Positions 36,680 to 44,680 of a stretch of DNA of 64,000 nucleotides are shown here, one piece after another. The notes beneath the pieces were generated by a model that saw only the letters and a program-made list of their open reading frames with translations, was not told the origin of the DNA and searched no databases. A program made the position numbers and the translations under genes. The DNA lies in NCBI RefSeq assembly GCF_900543425.1, contig NZ_UQRQ01000004.1:62001-126000 (forward strand), read 5' to 3'. Source of the DNA: an uncultured Sanguibacteroides sp. (GTDB taxonomy: Bacteria; Bacteroidota; Bacteroidia; Bacteroidales; Marinifilaceae). Position 1 is the first letter of the stretch, and the number at the start of each line of letters is the position of its first letter.

Positions 36680-38494
36680 ATGTTTTCAACAGAAATACAA
36701 TATCAGTTTCGGAAATTTTACCGGATAACAAAAACGATTTTAGAAGGAGCAGGGCGTGTCGTATTGTTTCTGGCTTCTTTTGTGGCGGTCTTTTTAGTCG
36801 TCTATAAATTTGGTTTTAAGGGAGCTTCGGCGTATCAGGAGGAAATTTATAGCATGTACAAAGGGATAACCAATCTCTTTTTTATTTTTCTTACCATCCG
36901 GTTCCTCCTTAATTTTAAGTTATTGCGGGAAGAAAAAGGTTTCTGGTTGGAGGTCATTTTTTTGATTATTTTATTCGGTTTGATTGTTGCCGAATATCAG
37001 TTTTCTATTCCTGAAGTGATCGAACGAAATCCGGTATTGTATCGTTTAAATCGAATTGCGACCTATACGGTCGTTCTGATTTTGAGCACGATTTATCTTT
37101 CAAAAGAATTTTTTGTTGTGCTTAAAAGTAATGTTCGTCCCGAAATGATGTTTGTTATCAGTTTTCTGATGCTAATACTGATAGGGACTTTTTTGCTGAA
37201 ACTGCCTACGGCGACTTACGAGAAAATCAGTTTTGTAGATGCGCTCTTTACGGCAACGAGTGCAGTATGTGTAACGGGATTGACGGTGTTGGAAACGGCA
37301 AAAGTATTTACGCCGACAGGGGATGTCATCCTTTTATTGTTGATTCAGTTAGGAGGAATCGGGGTCATGACGTTTACCAGTTTTTTCGCCATGTCGTTTC
37401 TGGGGAAAACAACCTTCCGGGATCAATTGGCACTCAAGAATTTATTGAATGAATCTTCTTTGAATAATATTTTCAGAACCTTGTTGTACACGGTGACGAC
37501 AACTTTATTGATCGAGGCTGTCGGGGTGTATATAGTCTATCTGCAAATTCAGGATGTGGAAGGAATTCAGGATAAGTTCTTTTTTTCGCTCTTCCATGCC
37601 GTTTCGGCGTTTTGTAACGCTGGTTTTTCTACCTTGCCCGGGAATTTGTATGATCCCCTGGTTCGGAATATTTACGGGTTGCAGATTTGGTTGGGGCTTC
37701 TGATTGTTTTTGGTGGCTTGGGTTTTCCTATTCTGTTTAATTACGGAAGTTATTTTAAATATAAAATACGCTGTTTTTTGGTGTATTTGTTTCATGGAAA
37801 ACGTAAGGTAAAATACAGGGCTCATATTGTGAGTACGACCACCCGAATCGTGTTACCGACTACCCTGATTCTGTTAGTGCTGGGAATGTTGTTCTTCTGG
37901 TGTTTTGAGAATAATAACGTTCTGGAAGGTCTTTCCTGGCAAGGGAAATTGGCGACTTCTTTTATGGCTTCCGTAACTCCCCGTACCGCGGGTTTTAATA
38001 ATGTGGATATGTCTGCATTACATCAGGCTACTGTATTTTTATTCATTTTATTGATGTGGATCGGGGCTTCTCCGATGTCGACGGGAGGAGGAATAAAAAC
38101 GACGACGTTTGTCATTGCTTTAAAGAATATGATAGCTATTCTCCGGGGAGAGGACCGGGTGGAGATCGGCAAAAGACAGTTGACCCGATTGAACGTAAAC
38201 CGGGCTCAGGCAATTATTTTCCTGTCTTTGGCTTGGACGGCCTTGGCAGTTATGTTGCTTTTGATTTTGGAGCCTCAGGGACGGTTCGTTCAGATTGTGT
38301 TTGAGGTGTTTTCCGCATTGGGGACGGTAGGGTTGACATTGGATTTTACTCCGAACATGAGTGATGCGGGAAAAATTATCATCAGTCTTACCATGTTTGT
38401 GGGAAGGGTAGGGTTGATCACGCTATTGTCGGGAGTGATCAGGCAGCGGGAAGAAAAACTTTACAGGTATGCTGATGATACGGTCATTTTATAA
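36680..38494 (+). CDS. trkH: TrkH-family potassium transporter membrane subunit
   Basis: A 604-residue polytopic protein. Two or three N-terminal helices precede four pore-loop repeats whose selectivity-filter segments are visible: ATSAVCVTGLTV, HAVSAFCNAGFST, ASVTPRTAGFNN and EVFSALGTVGLTL. Together they form the potassium pathway. SPMSTGGGIKTTTF is a further TrkH/KtrB motif. It works with the RCK protein encoded next (22-nt gap). The about 150-residue extension before the first filter is longer than in E. coli TrkH. Confidence 0.95.
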   Translation: MFSTEIQYQFRKFYRITKTILEGAGRVVLFLASFVAVFLVVYKFGFKGASAYQEEIYSMYKGITNLFFIFLTIRFLLNFKLLREEKGFWLEVIFLIILFGLIVAEYQFSIPEVIERNPVLYRLNRIATYTVVLILSTIYLSKEFFVVLKSNVRPEMMFVISFLMLILIGTFLLKLPTATYEKISFVDALFTATSAVCVTGLTVLETAKVFTPTGDVILLLLIQLGGIGVMTFTSFFAMSFLGKTTFRDQLALKNLLNESSLNNIFRTLLYTVTTTLLIEAVGVYIVYLQIQDVEGIQDKFFFSLFHAVSAFCNAGFSTLPGNLYDPLVRNIYGLQIWLGLLIVFGGLGFPILFNYGSYFKYKIRCFLVYLFHGKRKVKYRAHIVSTTTRIVLPTTLILLVLGMLFFWCFENNNVLEGLSWQGKLATSFMASVTPRTAGFNNVDMSALHQATVFLFILLMWIGASPMSTGGGIKTTTFVIALKNMIAILRGEDRVEIGKRQLTRLNVNRAQAIIFLSLAWTALAVMLLLILEPQGRFVQIVFEVFSALGTVGLTLDFTPNMSDAGKIIISLTMFVGRVGLITLLSGVIRQREEKLYRYADDTVIL

Positions 38495-38515
38495 TGAAAT
38501 TAATTTTTGAATGAT

Positions 38516-39184
38516 ATGAAGTGTATTGTTATCGGTTTAGGACATTTTGGCGTGGCTTTATCCCAGCGGCTGACAGCCTTGGGACATGAGGTCATCGGGG
38601 TGGATTACGATTTGAGTAAAGTCAATCAATACAAGGATACCATTACAACGACCATCGCCCTGGACGTCCGGAGTGAGCAAGCCTTGGGGTCTTTGCCCCT
38701 GAAAGACGTGGATATCGTGTTTGTGGTTATTGGTAAAGATTTCGGTACCTCGTTATATGTATTGGCTCTTTTAAAACAATTTGCGGTCAAACGTATCGTT
38801 GCCAGGGCCATATCGGATGTGCATAAGACGATTCTGGAAACTATGGGGATCACGGAGATTATCAATCCGGAATGGGAATATGCCGATTTTTTTGCCTTGA
38901 AAGTAGAGTTAGCGACAACGATAGATTCTTATGTGGTGGATATAGATCATGTAATTATCGAATGGGAAGTCCCTGCCGGATTCGTCGGGCGCAAATTGGG
39001 AGATGTCGATTTCGAACGGGAATTCGGGCTGAAATTAATCACTTTAAAGCGTTTACAGGAGAAGGAGGATAAACCTACGGTTCTTTCTGACCTGACCGAT
39101 GAGCTGATCCTTGAAAGAAGGGATATTCTGGTACTTTTCGGTTTGCATAAGAATTTCAGAAAGTTAGGAGTCCAATTGCAATGA
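38516..39184 (+). CDS. trkA: TrkA/KtrA-type RCK regulatory subunit
   Basis: A 222-residue cytoplasmic RCK protein. The Rossmann motif GLGHFGVALSQRL near the start binds nucleotide, and the C-terminal RCK_C domain (about 135-222) follows. It forms the octameric ring gating the TrkH/KtrB pore in response to ATP/ADP or NAD(H). Its length (one RCK unit) is KtrA-like rather than the double-length E. coli TrkA. The ATG at 38516 is preferred over an in-frame TTG at 38507. Its end overlaps the convergent nrdG gene by 21 nt. Confidence 0.93.
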   Translation: MKCIVIGLGHFGVALSQRLTALGHEVIGVDYDLSKVNQYKDTITTTIALDVRSEQALGSLPLKDVDIVFVVIGKDFGTSLYVLALLKQFAVKRIVARAISDVHKTILETMGITEIINPEWEYADFFALKVELATTIDSYVVDIDHVIIEWEVPAGFVGRKLGDVDFEREFGLKLITLKRLQEKEDKPTVLSDLTDELILERRDILVLFGLHKNFRKLGVQLQ

Positions 39185-39748
39185 GTAGTTTTTTAAAATG
39201 TCTCCGTTCCGAAACTCTTGTAAAAGAAAAGGGTCTTTTTTGAATTCTTCTTTTATAGCTGCCAGCTCTTCTTCTGTTTGTAACCCGGGAATGACGGTTG
39301 TCCGGAAAAGATACTCTATGCCTGAGGCCCGGATCGTACGAATGGATTCCTGTATTTTTTCCAATAATCCGGAAGTCATGTTCGGGCTTATTTTCCGGTA
39401 GGCGGTTAATGTTAACGCGGATTTGATATCCATGGCGACGGCATCGATCCAATTTCCGGTAATGAGTTCCCGGAGTAGAACGGGATGGGTGCCGTTCGTG
39501 TCCAGTTTTATGGCAAACCCTAATCTTTTTATTTCCCGGATGAACGGAAGGAGATCCGGTTGAAGGGTCGGTTCACCTCCGGAGATAACAATCCCGTCCA
39601 GCCATTGTTGGCGTTTGGACAGAAACGAAAATAGTTCCGTTTCCGTCCATTTCTGATTTTGACTAAAAAGTTCCGGTAAGACAAGAGAGGGATTGTGACA
39701 ATAACCACACCGGAAATTGCATCCCTGGGTGAATATAACGGCTGTCAC
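39164..39748 (-). CDS. nrdG: Anaerobic ribonucleotide reductase activase-like radical SAM protein (start uncertain)
   Basis: A radical SAM protein of at least 194 residues. The cluster motif CNFRCGYC provides the CxxxCxxC cysteines and is followed by HNP. SGGEPTLQ and AMDIKSAL are further motifs of the NrdG2/pyruvate-formate-lyase-activase-like group, which installs a glycyl radical on NrdD. The GTG at 39748 is the only normal start codon, but it lies inside a conserved block: upstream and in frame one reads SLIDWEGR directly before VTAVIFTQGC. The true N-terminus therefore probably lies upstream, where the frame is open to 39910 but has no ATG, GTG or TTG. It may be a damaged gene or use a rare start. 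It is controlled by the cobalamin riboswitch at 40316-40470. Confidence 0.8.
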   Translation of the reverse strand: MTAVIFTQGCNFRCGYCHNPSLVLPELFSQNQKWTETELFSFLSKRQQWLDGIVISGGEPTLQPDLLPFIREIKRLGFAIKLDTNGTHPVLLRELITGNWIDAVAMDIKSALTLTAYRKISPNMTSGLLEKIQESIRTIRASGIEYLFRTTVIPGLQTEEELAAIKEEFKKDPFLLQEFRNGDILKNYSLQLDS

Positions 39749-39837
39749 TCTTCCTTCCCAGTCAATCAGACTTTGTTTTAAAGTGACCTGGGTGGAAATA
39801 TGTTGATTTAATCCTTGTAAAGAAATAGGACGAATTA
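39749..39837 (-). other. Possible remnant of the nrdD catalytic domain joined to nrdG
   Basis: In frame with nrdG, upstream of its GTG, the sequence encodes PISLQGLNQHIS. This resembles the SLQGLN-N-HIS block that opens the glycyl-radical catalytic domain of clostridial/Thermotoga-type NrdD. The preceding ATP-cone gene ends with MDNYLTLK, similar to the segment that comes just before this block in NrdD, but in a different frame. This suggests an nrdD gene reduced by deletion to its two ends. The resemblance was judged by eye. Confidence 0.4.
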
Positions 39838-40200
39838 GCGCTTTAACGTCAGGTAATTGTCCATTACTTCGATATTGGTAAGCAATACCTTGGAATTCCG
39901 GATCTGTTCATGTTGCTTCCGGTAGAGCAGGTAAATTTTCAACAAGTGGAAATCTCCGTGTTGGAAAAGAACCAATTCTACCGTATCTTGTACGATCTCC
40001 ACGTGGGGAATGATTCCTTCCGGGGTGTTGGATTTTAGAATTTCAATTACCTTGTTGCAAAGGTTATGTGCTGTTTTACGATGAGGATTTCCCGTGGCTC
40101 GCATCGCTTTGAAGATCGCTTGTTCGATTTTTTCCGCTTTAAAATCGCAAATCTCCCCGTTGCGTTTTACAATTTTTGAAAAAGAGCTGTTTTCGTTCAT
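39835..40200 (-). CDS. Stand-alone ATP-cone protein (possible NrdD N-terminal remnant)
   Basis: A 121-residue protein from the ATG at 40200. Nearly all of it is an ATP-cone: KIVKRNGEICDFKAEKIEQA near the start, then AMRATG, EIVQDTVELVLFQHG and KIYLLYRKQHEQIR. ATP-cones bind ATP or dATP and set the overall activity of ribonucleotide reductases. Here no reductase catalytic domain follows. The protein stops after MDNYLTLKR. It has no zinc ribbon, so it is not NrdR. The longer reading frame upstream runs into the riboswitch and is not a real start. It may act in trans on a reductase or be the remnant of nrdD. Confidence 0.78.
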   Translation of the reverse strand: MNENSSFSKIVKRNGEICDFKAEKIEQAIFKAMRATGNPHRKTAHNLCNKVIEILKSNTPEGIIPHVEIVQDTVELVLFQHGDFHLLKIYLLYRKQHEQIRNSKVLLTNIEVMDNYLTLKR

Positions 40201-40315
40201 TTTTAAAGGTTTTAGTAATGAATAAATAAATTTACTATAACCTTGGGTAGAATGAGAATAGTTTGGCTGGCAAGCTTTCTCCTCACTTTTCACCCGAAAG
40301 TTACGGATATATCGC

Positions 40316-40470
40316 AATCGGCAGGTCTTCTGACTCGCTTTTTTCGATCTCCTTCCCATCGGTTACTCGACAGTGGATTCCTTGATCGAAAAATAGAAAA
40401 GCTTACAGCTACGGGTATAGTCCCGGATTTTCACCGGGTTCCCTATTGATCACAAACGTGAACCGAATGC
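40316..40470 (-). ncRNA. Cobalamin riboswitch upstream of ATP-cone/nrdG
   Basis: Read on the minus strand, the core elements appear in order: GGGAACCCGGTGAAAATCCG, then the B12-box region with CCACTGTCGAG, GGGAAGG, and GAGTCAGAAGACCTGCC closing the core. These are the hallmarks of the adenosyl/methylcobalamin riboswitch family. About 115 nt separate it from the ATP-cone ATG, and no clear intrinsic terminator is seen there, so control may be translational. The stretch 40201-40638 holds only this element, its possible promoter (TATTTTCG on the minus strand at 40475-40482) and an A/T-rich inverted repeat at 40531-40566. Confidence 0.93.
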
Positions 40471-40638
40471 ATGACGAAAATAAATATAATTAGTACAAGG
40501 TGTATATTAATTTTTGTTTTTAACAATAATTCTATATAAAGTATTTTATTAATATGCTTATATAGATATTGTTATGTATATTTTTGGGAAACTTCGTCTA
40601 ATGTATTTGTGATAAAGTTTTCATTTTTGGAAAATAAT

Positions 40639-41544
40639 TCAGTCTGAATATTCTTTATGGCAATCCTTACAATGGGCTCCCGGCTCTTCAAATTCCAACG
40701 TGGCATGAACAATGCCGATATGTTCCAATTCGTGTTTTAGGTTACATTTTATGGTTTCCATTCGGGACATATCATCGATGATGACGTGTACGGTAAGAGC
40801 GGTTTCTGTAGTACTTAAAGCCCAGATGTGCAGGTGATGAAATCCTTTTACTCCATTGGCAGAAGCAATGGTTTCTTCGACCTGCTTGTAGTTTGTTCCG
40901 ACGGGAACCCCGTCCAGGGATAAACGAATACTGTCTCGTAAAAGTCCCCACGTGGAATAAATAATGATTGCGGCAATTCCGATTCCGATAAGCGGATCGA
41001 TCACGTCCCATCCGGTACGGGCGATGATCAGTCCGGAAACGACAACTCCGACCGAGACCAAGGCATCTGCGGCCATATGTAAATAAGCTCCCTTGACGTT
41101 CAAGTCTTTTTCCTTATCTTTCATAAACAGCCAAGCTGTTATCCCGTTGATGATAACCCCTACTCCGGCTACCCAGGCGACGGCGTCCCCGTCAACCGGT
41201 TGGGGATGGAATAATTTGTTGATGCTTTCTCCCAGGATAAAACCTACGGCAATCAGCAGGATGACGGCATTTAGAAGGGAGGCCAGAACCGTGCTCTTTT
41301 TGTAGCCGTACGTGTATTTGGTATTGGCTTGTACACGGGATAGCCGGAAAGCCAGCATGGCCAATACAAGGCTGAAAACATCGCTTAAGTTGTGCCCTGC
41401 ATCCGAGAGCAGTCCCAGGGAATTAAACCAGAATCCGGCGACGAATTCGACGACCACGAAGGCCATGTTTAACGTGATCCCTATGATAAAAGCTTTGTTT
41501 AGGGAGGTAATTTCATGGTGATGATGTTCATGTGTATGTTCCAT
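40639..41544 (-). CDS. Cation diffusion facilitator, zinc/cobalt exporter (CzcD-like)
   Basis: A 301-residue CDF transporter with six membrane segments. A histidine cluster opens the protein (EHTHEHHHHE). The transport-site motif LLSDAGHNLSD (near 44-54) and HMAADALVSVGV (near 156-167) carry the paired HxxxD/DxxxD metal ligands. The C-terminal cytoplasmic domain ends with cysteine/histidine ligands (HCKDCHKE). The family exports Zn2+ or Co2+ in exchange for protons. It lies 10 nt after a ZIP importer gene, an odd pairing of opposite functions. Confidence 0.92.
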   Translation of the reverse strand: MEHTHEHHHHEITSLNKAFIIGITLNMAFVVVEFVAGFWFNSLGLLSDAGHNLSDVFSLVLAMLAFRLSRVQANTKYTYGYKKSTVLASLLNAVILLIAVGFILGESINKLFHPQPVDGDAVAWVAGVGVIINGITAWLFMKDKEKDLNVKGAYLHMAADALVSVGVVVSGLIIARTGWDVIDPLIGIGIAAIIIYSTWGLLRDSIRLSLDGVPVGTNYKQVEETIASANGVKGFHHLHIWALSTTETALTVHVIIDDMSRMETIKCNLKHELEHIGIVHATLEFEEPGAHCKDCHKEYSD

Positions 41545-41554
41545 ATCCGTCAGG

Positions 41555-42358
41555 TTATGCCAGTAAAATTAAACTTAAAGCCATGATACCCATCCCGGAG
41601 ATAAGTCCGTAGATGGAGATATGGTGTTCTCCGTATTCCCGGGCGGCAGGGAGTAGTTCGTCAATGGAGATGAAGACCATAATGCCTGCGACGGCCGCAA
41701 AGATGCATCCCATGAGGATGGGTGACATAAAAGGCATAAGTACTAAATAAGCTAAAAGAGCGCCGATCGGTTCGGCCAGACCGGATAAGAGGGAATAACG
41801 AAATGCCTTTTTACGATCTCCGGTTGCATGATAGATAGGGACCGAAACGGCGATACCCTCCGGAATGTTGTGGATGGCGATAGCGACGGCGATGGCAATT
41901 CCCAGAGTCGGACTTTCCACGGCAGCCGTAAAGGTGGCAATGCCTTCCGGAAAGTTGTGGATGCCGATGGCTAAAGCCGTCATCAGCCCCATTCGCATCA
42001 ATTTTGTATCCTTGGGAGGGGGAGTATCCATGCTTTCGACGGAACGAACTTCGTGAGGATTCTCGAAAGAGGGAACCAGACGATCGATAACCCCGATCAG
42101 TAACATCCCTGCAAAAAAGCAGAGAACCGTTGCCGTCATGCCGTATTTTGAACCTAATTCGGCAGTGAGGGAAGATTCTGCCTGTTGAAAAATCTCTACA
42201 AAAGAGACATATATCATCACGCCGGCGGATAATCCCAACGAGAACGAAAGAAAACGTTTGTTCGTGTGATGGGTGAAAAAAGCGATTAAACTACCGATAC
42301 CGGTTGCTAATCCTGCAAACAAGGTCAATAATAATGGAATAAATAGACTTTCCTTCAT
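41555..42358 (-). CDS. zupT: ZIP-family metal importer ZupT
   Basis: A 267-residue ZIP transporter with eight predicted membrane segments. The paired metal-site helices IGIHNFPEGIATF and IAIHNIPEGIAVS (near 130-180) are the ZupT signature. A short charged loop near 100-115 separates helices 3 and 4. It imports Zn2+ and, in some species, other divalent metals. The gene has its own likely promoter (TATCTTTG at 42422-42429, minus strand) and appears to form a two-gene unit with the CDF exporter. Confidence 0.93.
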   Translation of the reverse strand: MKESLFIPLLLTLFAGLATGIGSLIAFFTHHTNKRFLSFSLGLSAGVMIYVSFVEIFQQAESSLTAELGSKYGMTATVLCFFAGMLLIGVIDRLVPSFENPHEVRSVESMDTPPPKDTKLMRMGLMTALAIGIHNFPEGIATFTAAVESPTLGIAIAVAIAIHNIPEGIAVSVPIYHATGDRKKAFRYSLLSGLAEPIGALLAYLVLMPFMSPILMGCIFAAVAGIMVFISIDELLPAAREYGEHHISIYGLISGMGIMALSLILLA

Positions 42359-42421
42359 GAGTTCGATATTATCCGGGTTATACCCGATGTTTCTTTCGGA
42401 GGTTTCGTTTAATTGATCTTA

Positions 42422-42429
42422 CAAAGATA
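42422..42429 (-). promoter_or_regulatory. -7 box of the zupT/CDF pair
   Basis: TATCTTTG on the minus strand, 63 nt before the zupT ATG, in the 250-nt gap after btuD. Confidence 0.45.
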
Positions 42430-42608
42430 AATTTTTTGCAAGTATGGGAAAGCTTCGGGAAGGAAAATGAAAATTCACATCCTCTTTTATTCCTGAAGAG
42501 TGTGAATCAGGCGATGATTAAGTTTTTGTAAACCTGAAAACCAACGTGTATTGTTCTGGTACGAGTGCCGGGTTAGAAATTTGTCGTTTTTATGTATTAA
42601 ATGGTCGG

Positions 42609-43631
42609 TTACGGTAGTAATTTTAAGGATTCAATTAGGTCGGCAAAAGAGTGTATGGGAATTTCCTGTTTATTTTTTAGGAGGAGAGTCATGTCCTGAG
42701 CCGTTTTTATTTTTAATACCGGATGAGAAGACGGAGCGGTGTGACTTGACAGGCAGATATAATGGTTCCTGTTTAGAGCATTGGTCGCCCAATGTTTTAG
42801 GGTGGAATCTTCCGCCTCTACAATGATGTGGTGTTCTCCTCGTATGGGAGGGTAGTAAGTTCCCTGGTTACGGTCGAATTTTATTTTTTCCCGATCGAAT
42901 AAGGTGTCCATGCTATCATTGAAAATCAGGTCTTCCGTTACCCCGCAATCCAATCCTTTTGTTCTGGAAAGCAACCATAAACGATCTGCCAGGATAAGAG
43001 CCTGTTCTATATCATGAGTGGATAATAAAATTGTTTTCTTTTGTTGACGGGCGATGGTATGCAGGAGTTGCATGATTTCGATACGACTCGTTACATCCAG
43101 AAAGGCGGTAGGTTCATCCAAAAAGATCACGGGGCATTCTTGTACCAATGCTTTGGAAATCATTGCTTTCTGACGTTCGCCATCGGATAATTCGGCTATA
43201 TAGTTATTGGATTTGTTCTGTATTCCCACCGCAAGAATAGCCTCTTTGACAATTTTGTGATCGTTTTGATCGAGTCGACCGAAAAATCCGGTATGGGGTT
43301 GTCGTCCTAATGAAACCAATTCATAGACGGTTAATCCTCCGGCTTGGGTACGGTCCGTGAGTACGACTCCTATTTTTCGGGAACGCTCTTTTTCCGAGTA
43401 GTCGGATAGGGGTTTACCCTCGAATCGCAATGCCCCGGCTAATGGGAGTTGAAACGCGGAGAGAGTACGCAATAAAGTTGATTTACCGGCACCGTTAGGT
43501 CCCAAAAGGCAAACGAGTTCCCCCGGGTATAGTTCGAAAGAGAGGTGTTCCTGAACTTTAATTGTCTCTTTTCGACCTTTTTTATACCCGATGGTTAGGT
43601 TTTGAGCTTGGACGACGGGAGTTGCTTTCAT
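42609..43631 (-). CDS. btuD: Cobalamin ABC transporter ATPase BtuD-like
   Basis: A 340-residue ABC ATPase of the FepC/BtuD group. Walker A is GPNGAGKST (near 44-52), the Q-loop/signature LSDGERQ lies near 152, Walker B is VIFLDEP, and the switch histidine is in LLSTHD. About 85 residues after the usual C-terminus (from TYYPPIRGEHH) form an extra domain of unknown function. Family alone would allow heme or siderophore transport. The riboswitch, btuB and cobO neighbours indicate cobalamin. It is the last gene of the operon, 2 nt after btuC. Confidence 0.88.
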   Translation of the reverse strand: MKATPVVQAQNLTIGYKKGRKETIKVQEHLSFELYPGELVCLLGPNGAGKSTLLRTLSAFQLPLAGALRFEGKPLSDYSEKERSRKIGVVLTDRTQAGGLTVYELVSLGRQPHTGFFGRLDQNDHKIVKEAILAVGIQNKSNNYIAELSDGERQKAMISKALVQECPVIFLDEPTAFLDVTSRIEIMQLLHTIARQQKKTILLSTHDIEQALILADRLWLLSRTKGLDCGVTEDLIFNDSMDTLFDREKIKFDRNQGTYYPPIRGEHHIIVEAEDSTLKHWATNALNRNHYICLSSHTAPSSHPVLKIKTAQDMTLLLKNKQEIPIHSFADLIESLKLLP

Positions 43632-43633
43632 AT

Positions 43634-44680
43634 TCAGTTAAAATATTGAATCTTGCGTTGCTTAATAATGACATAGATAATTACAGGTGCTCCCAATACG
43701 GGTGTTACGGCATTTAGGGGAATGATACCTGATTCTCCCGGTAATACACATATCAGATTACACAATAAGGCAATGGCTCCTCCCAAAAGCATCGTGTTCG
43801 GAAGAAGGGAGTTGTGATTTGAAGTTCCCAACAGCAGACGGGCAACATGGGGTACCGCCAATCCGATAAAAGCAATAGGTCCGCAAAAAGCGGTTGTAAT
43901 GGCTGTTAGTAATCCGGTGGCGACAAGTAGCAAATTGCGAACTTGTCGGATGTTGATGCCTAAGTTTTCGGCATATCGCGTACCCAACAAAAGAGCGTTC
44001 AAAGGTTTTATCAACGATAATGAAAGAAGTAGTCCGAGAAGGCAGGTAATGGAAAAGAAGGGTAATTGTTCCATGGATACACCGCCGAAATTTCCCATTC
44101 CCCATATAATATAGGAGTGGACACCTTCTGCCGTGGCGAAGAAATTAAGCAGGGCAATGAGGGAAGAGGCGATATAGCCGATCATGATTCCGATGATCAA
44201 CAGCATGATATTACTTTTTGTCAGAGTAGAAAAAAACAAGATCAACCCCATGACCAACATGGAACCGATAAACGCTCCGAGGATAACTGCCAAAAAACCG
44301 GATAGACTGAAAACACCTGCCGAAATAACTCCTCCTCCCAGTAGCATGACGAGTGCCACACCTAAGCTGGAACCGGTAGTGATACCCAAAATAGAGGGAC
44401 CGGCTAAAGGGTTGTTAAAGGCGGTTTGTAACATTAAACCGGAGGCTGCCAATGCCGAACCGCATAATAATGCGGTTATGCTTTGGGGAATCCGTGATTC
44501 CCAGATAATAAACGTCCAACTGTTTTTTTCAACTTCCCGGCCGCACAATATGTCCCAGACAGCACCGACTGGTATGTGTACGGAACCTATAATCAGATTG
44601 CAGTACAGCAATATGATGATAACTCCTACGAGTAGTAAACCGAATCTTTGACCGGAAGATGTTGGAAGCTGGATGTTCAT
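43634..44680 (-). CDS. btuC: Cobalamin ABC transporter permease BtuC-like
   Basis: A 348-residue FecCD-family permease with about ten membrane helices. RIPQSITALLCGSALAASGL and LQTAFNNPLAGPSILGITTG form the conserved N-terminal block. GPIAFIGLAVPHVARLLLG is the cytoplasmic coupling segment that contacts the ATPase. It overlaps btuF by 4 nt (ATGA-type coupling) and precedes btuD by 2 nt. With BtuF and BtuD it moves cobalamin across the inner membrane. Confidence 0.9.
   Translation of the reverse strand: MNIQLPTSSGQRFGLLLVGVIIILLYCNLIIGSVHIPVGAVWDILCGREVEKNSWTFIIWESRIPQSITALLCGSALAASGLMLQTAFNNPLAGPSILGITTGSSLGVALVMLLGGGVISAGVFSLSGFLAVILGAFIGSMLVMGLILFFSTLTKSNIMLLIIGIMIGYIASSLIALLNFFATAEGVHSYIIWGMGNFGGVSMEQLPFFSITCLLGLLLSLSLIKPLNALLLGTRYAENLGINIRQVRNLLLVATGLLTAITTAFCGPIAFIGLAVPHVARLLLGTSNHNSLLPNTMLLGGAIALLCNLICVLPGESGIIPLNAVTPVLGAPVIIYVIIKQRKIQYFN

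Noticed and set aside
40201..40359. N-terminal extension of the ATP-cone frame
   Set aside because: It would be translated from the riboswitch RNA itself. The ATG at 40200 begins the conserved domain.
40531..40566. A/T-rich inverted repeat downstream of the CDF gene as a terminator
   Set aside because: The stem is almost entirely A-T pairs with a bulge and lacks a following T run, so it would be weak.
42371..42388. Short palindrome atccgggttatacccgat just upstream of zupT, considered as a Zur-type operator
   Set aside because: Only about 5 bp pair cleanly, and it does not match a metal-regulator consensus I can name.
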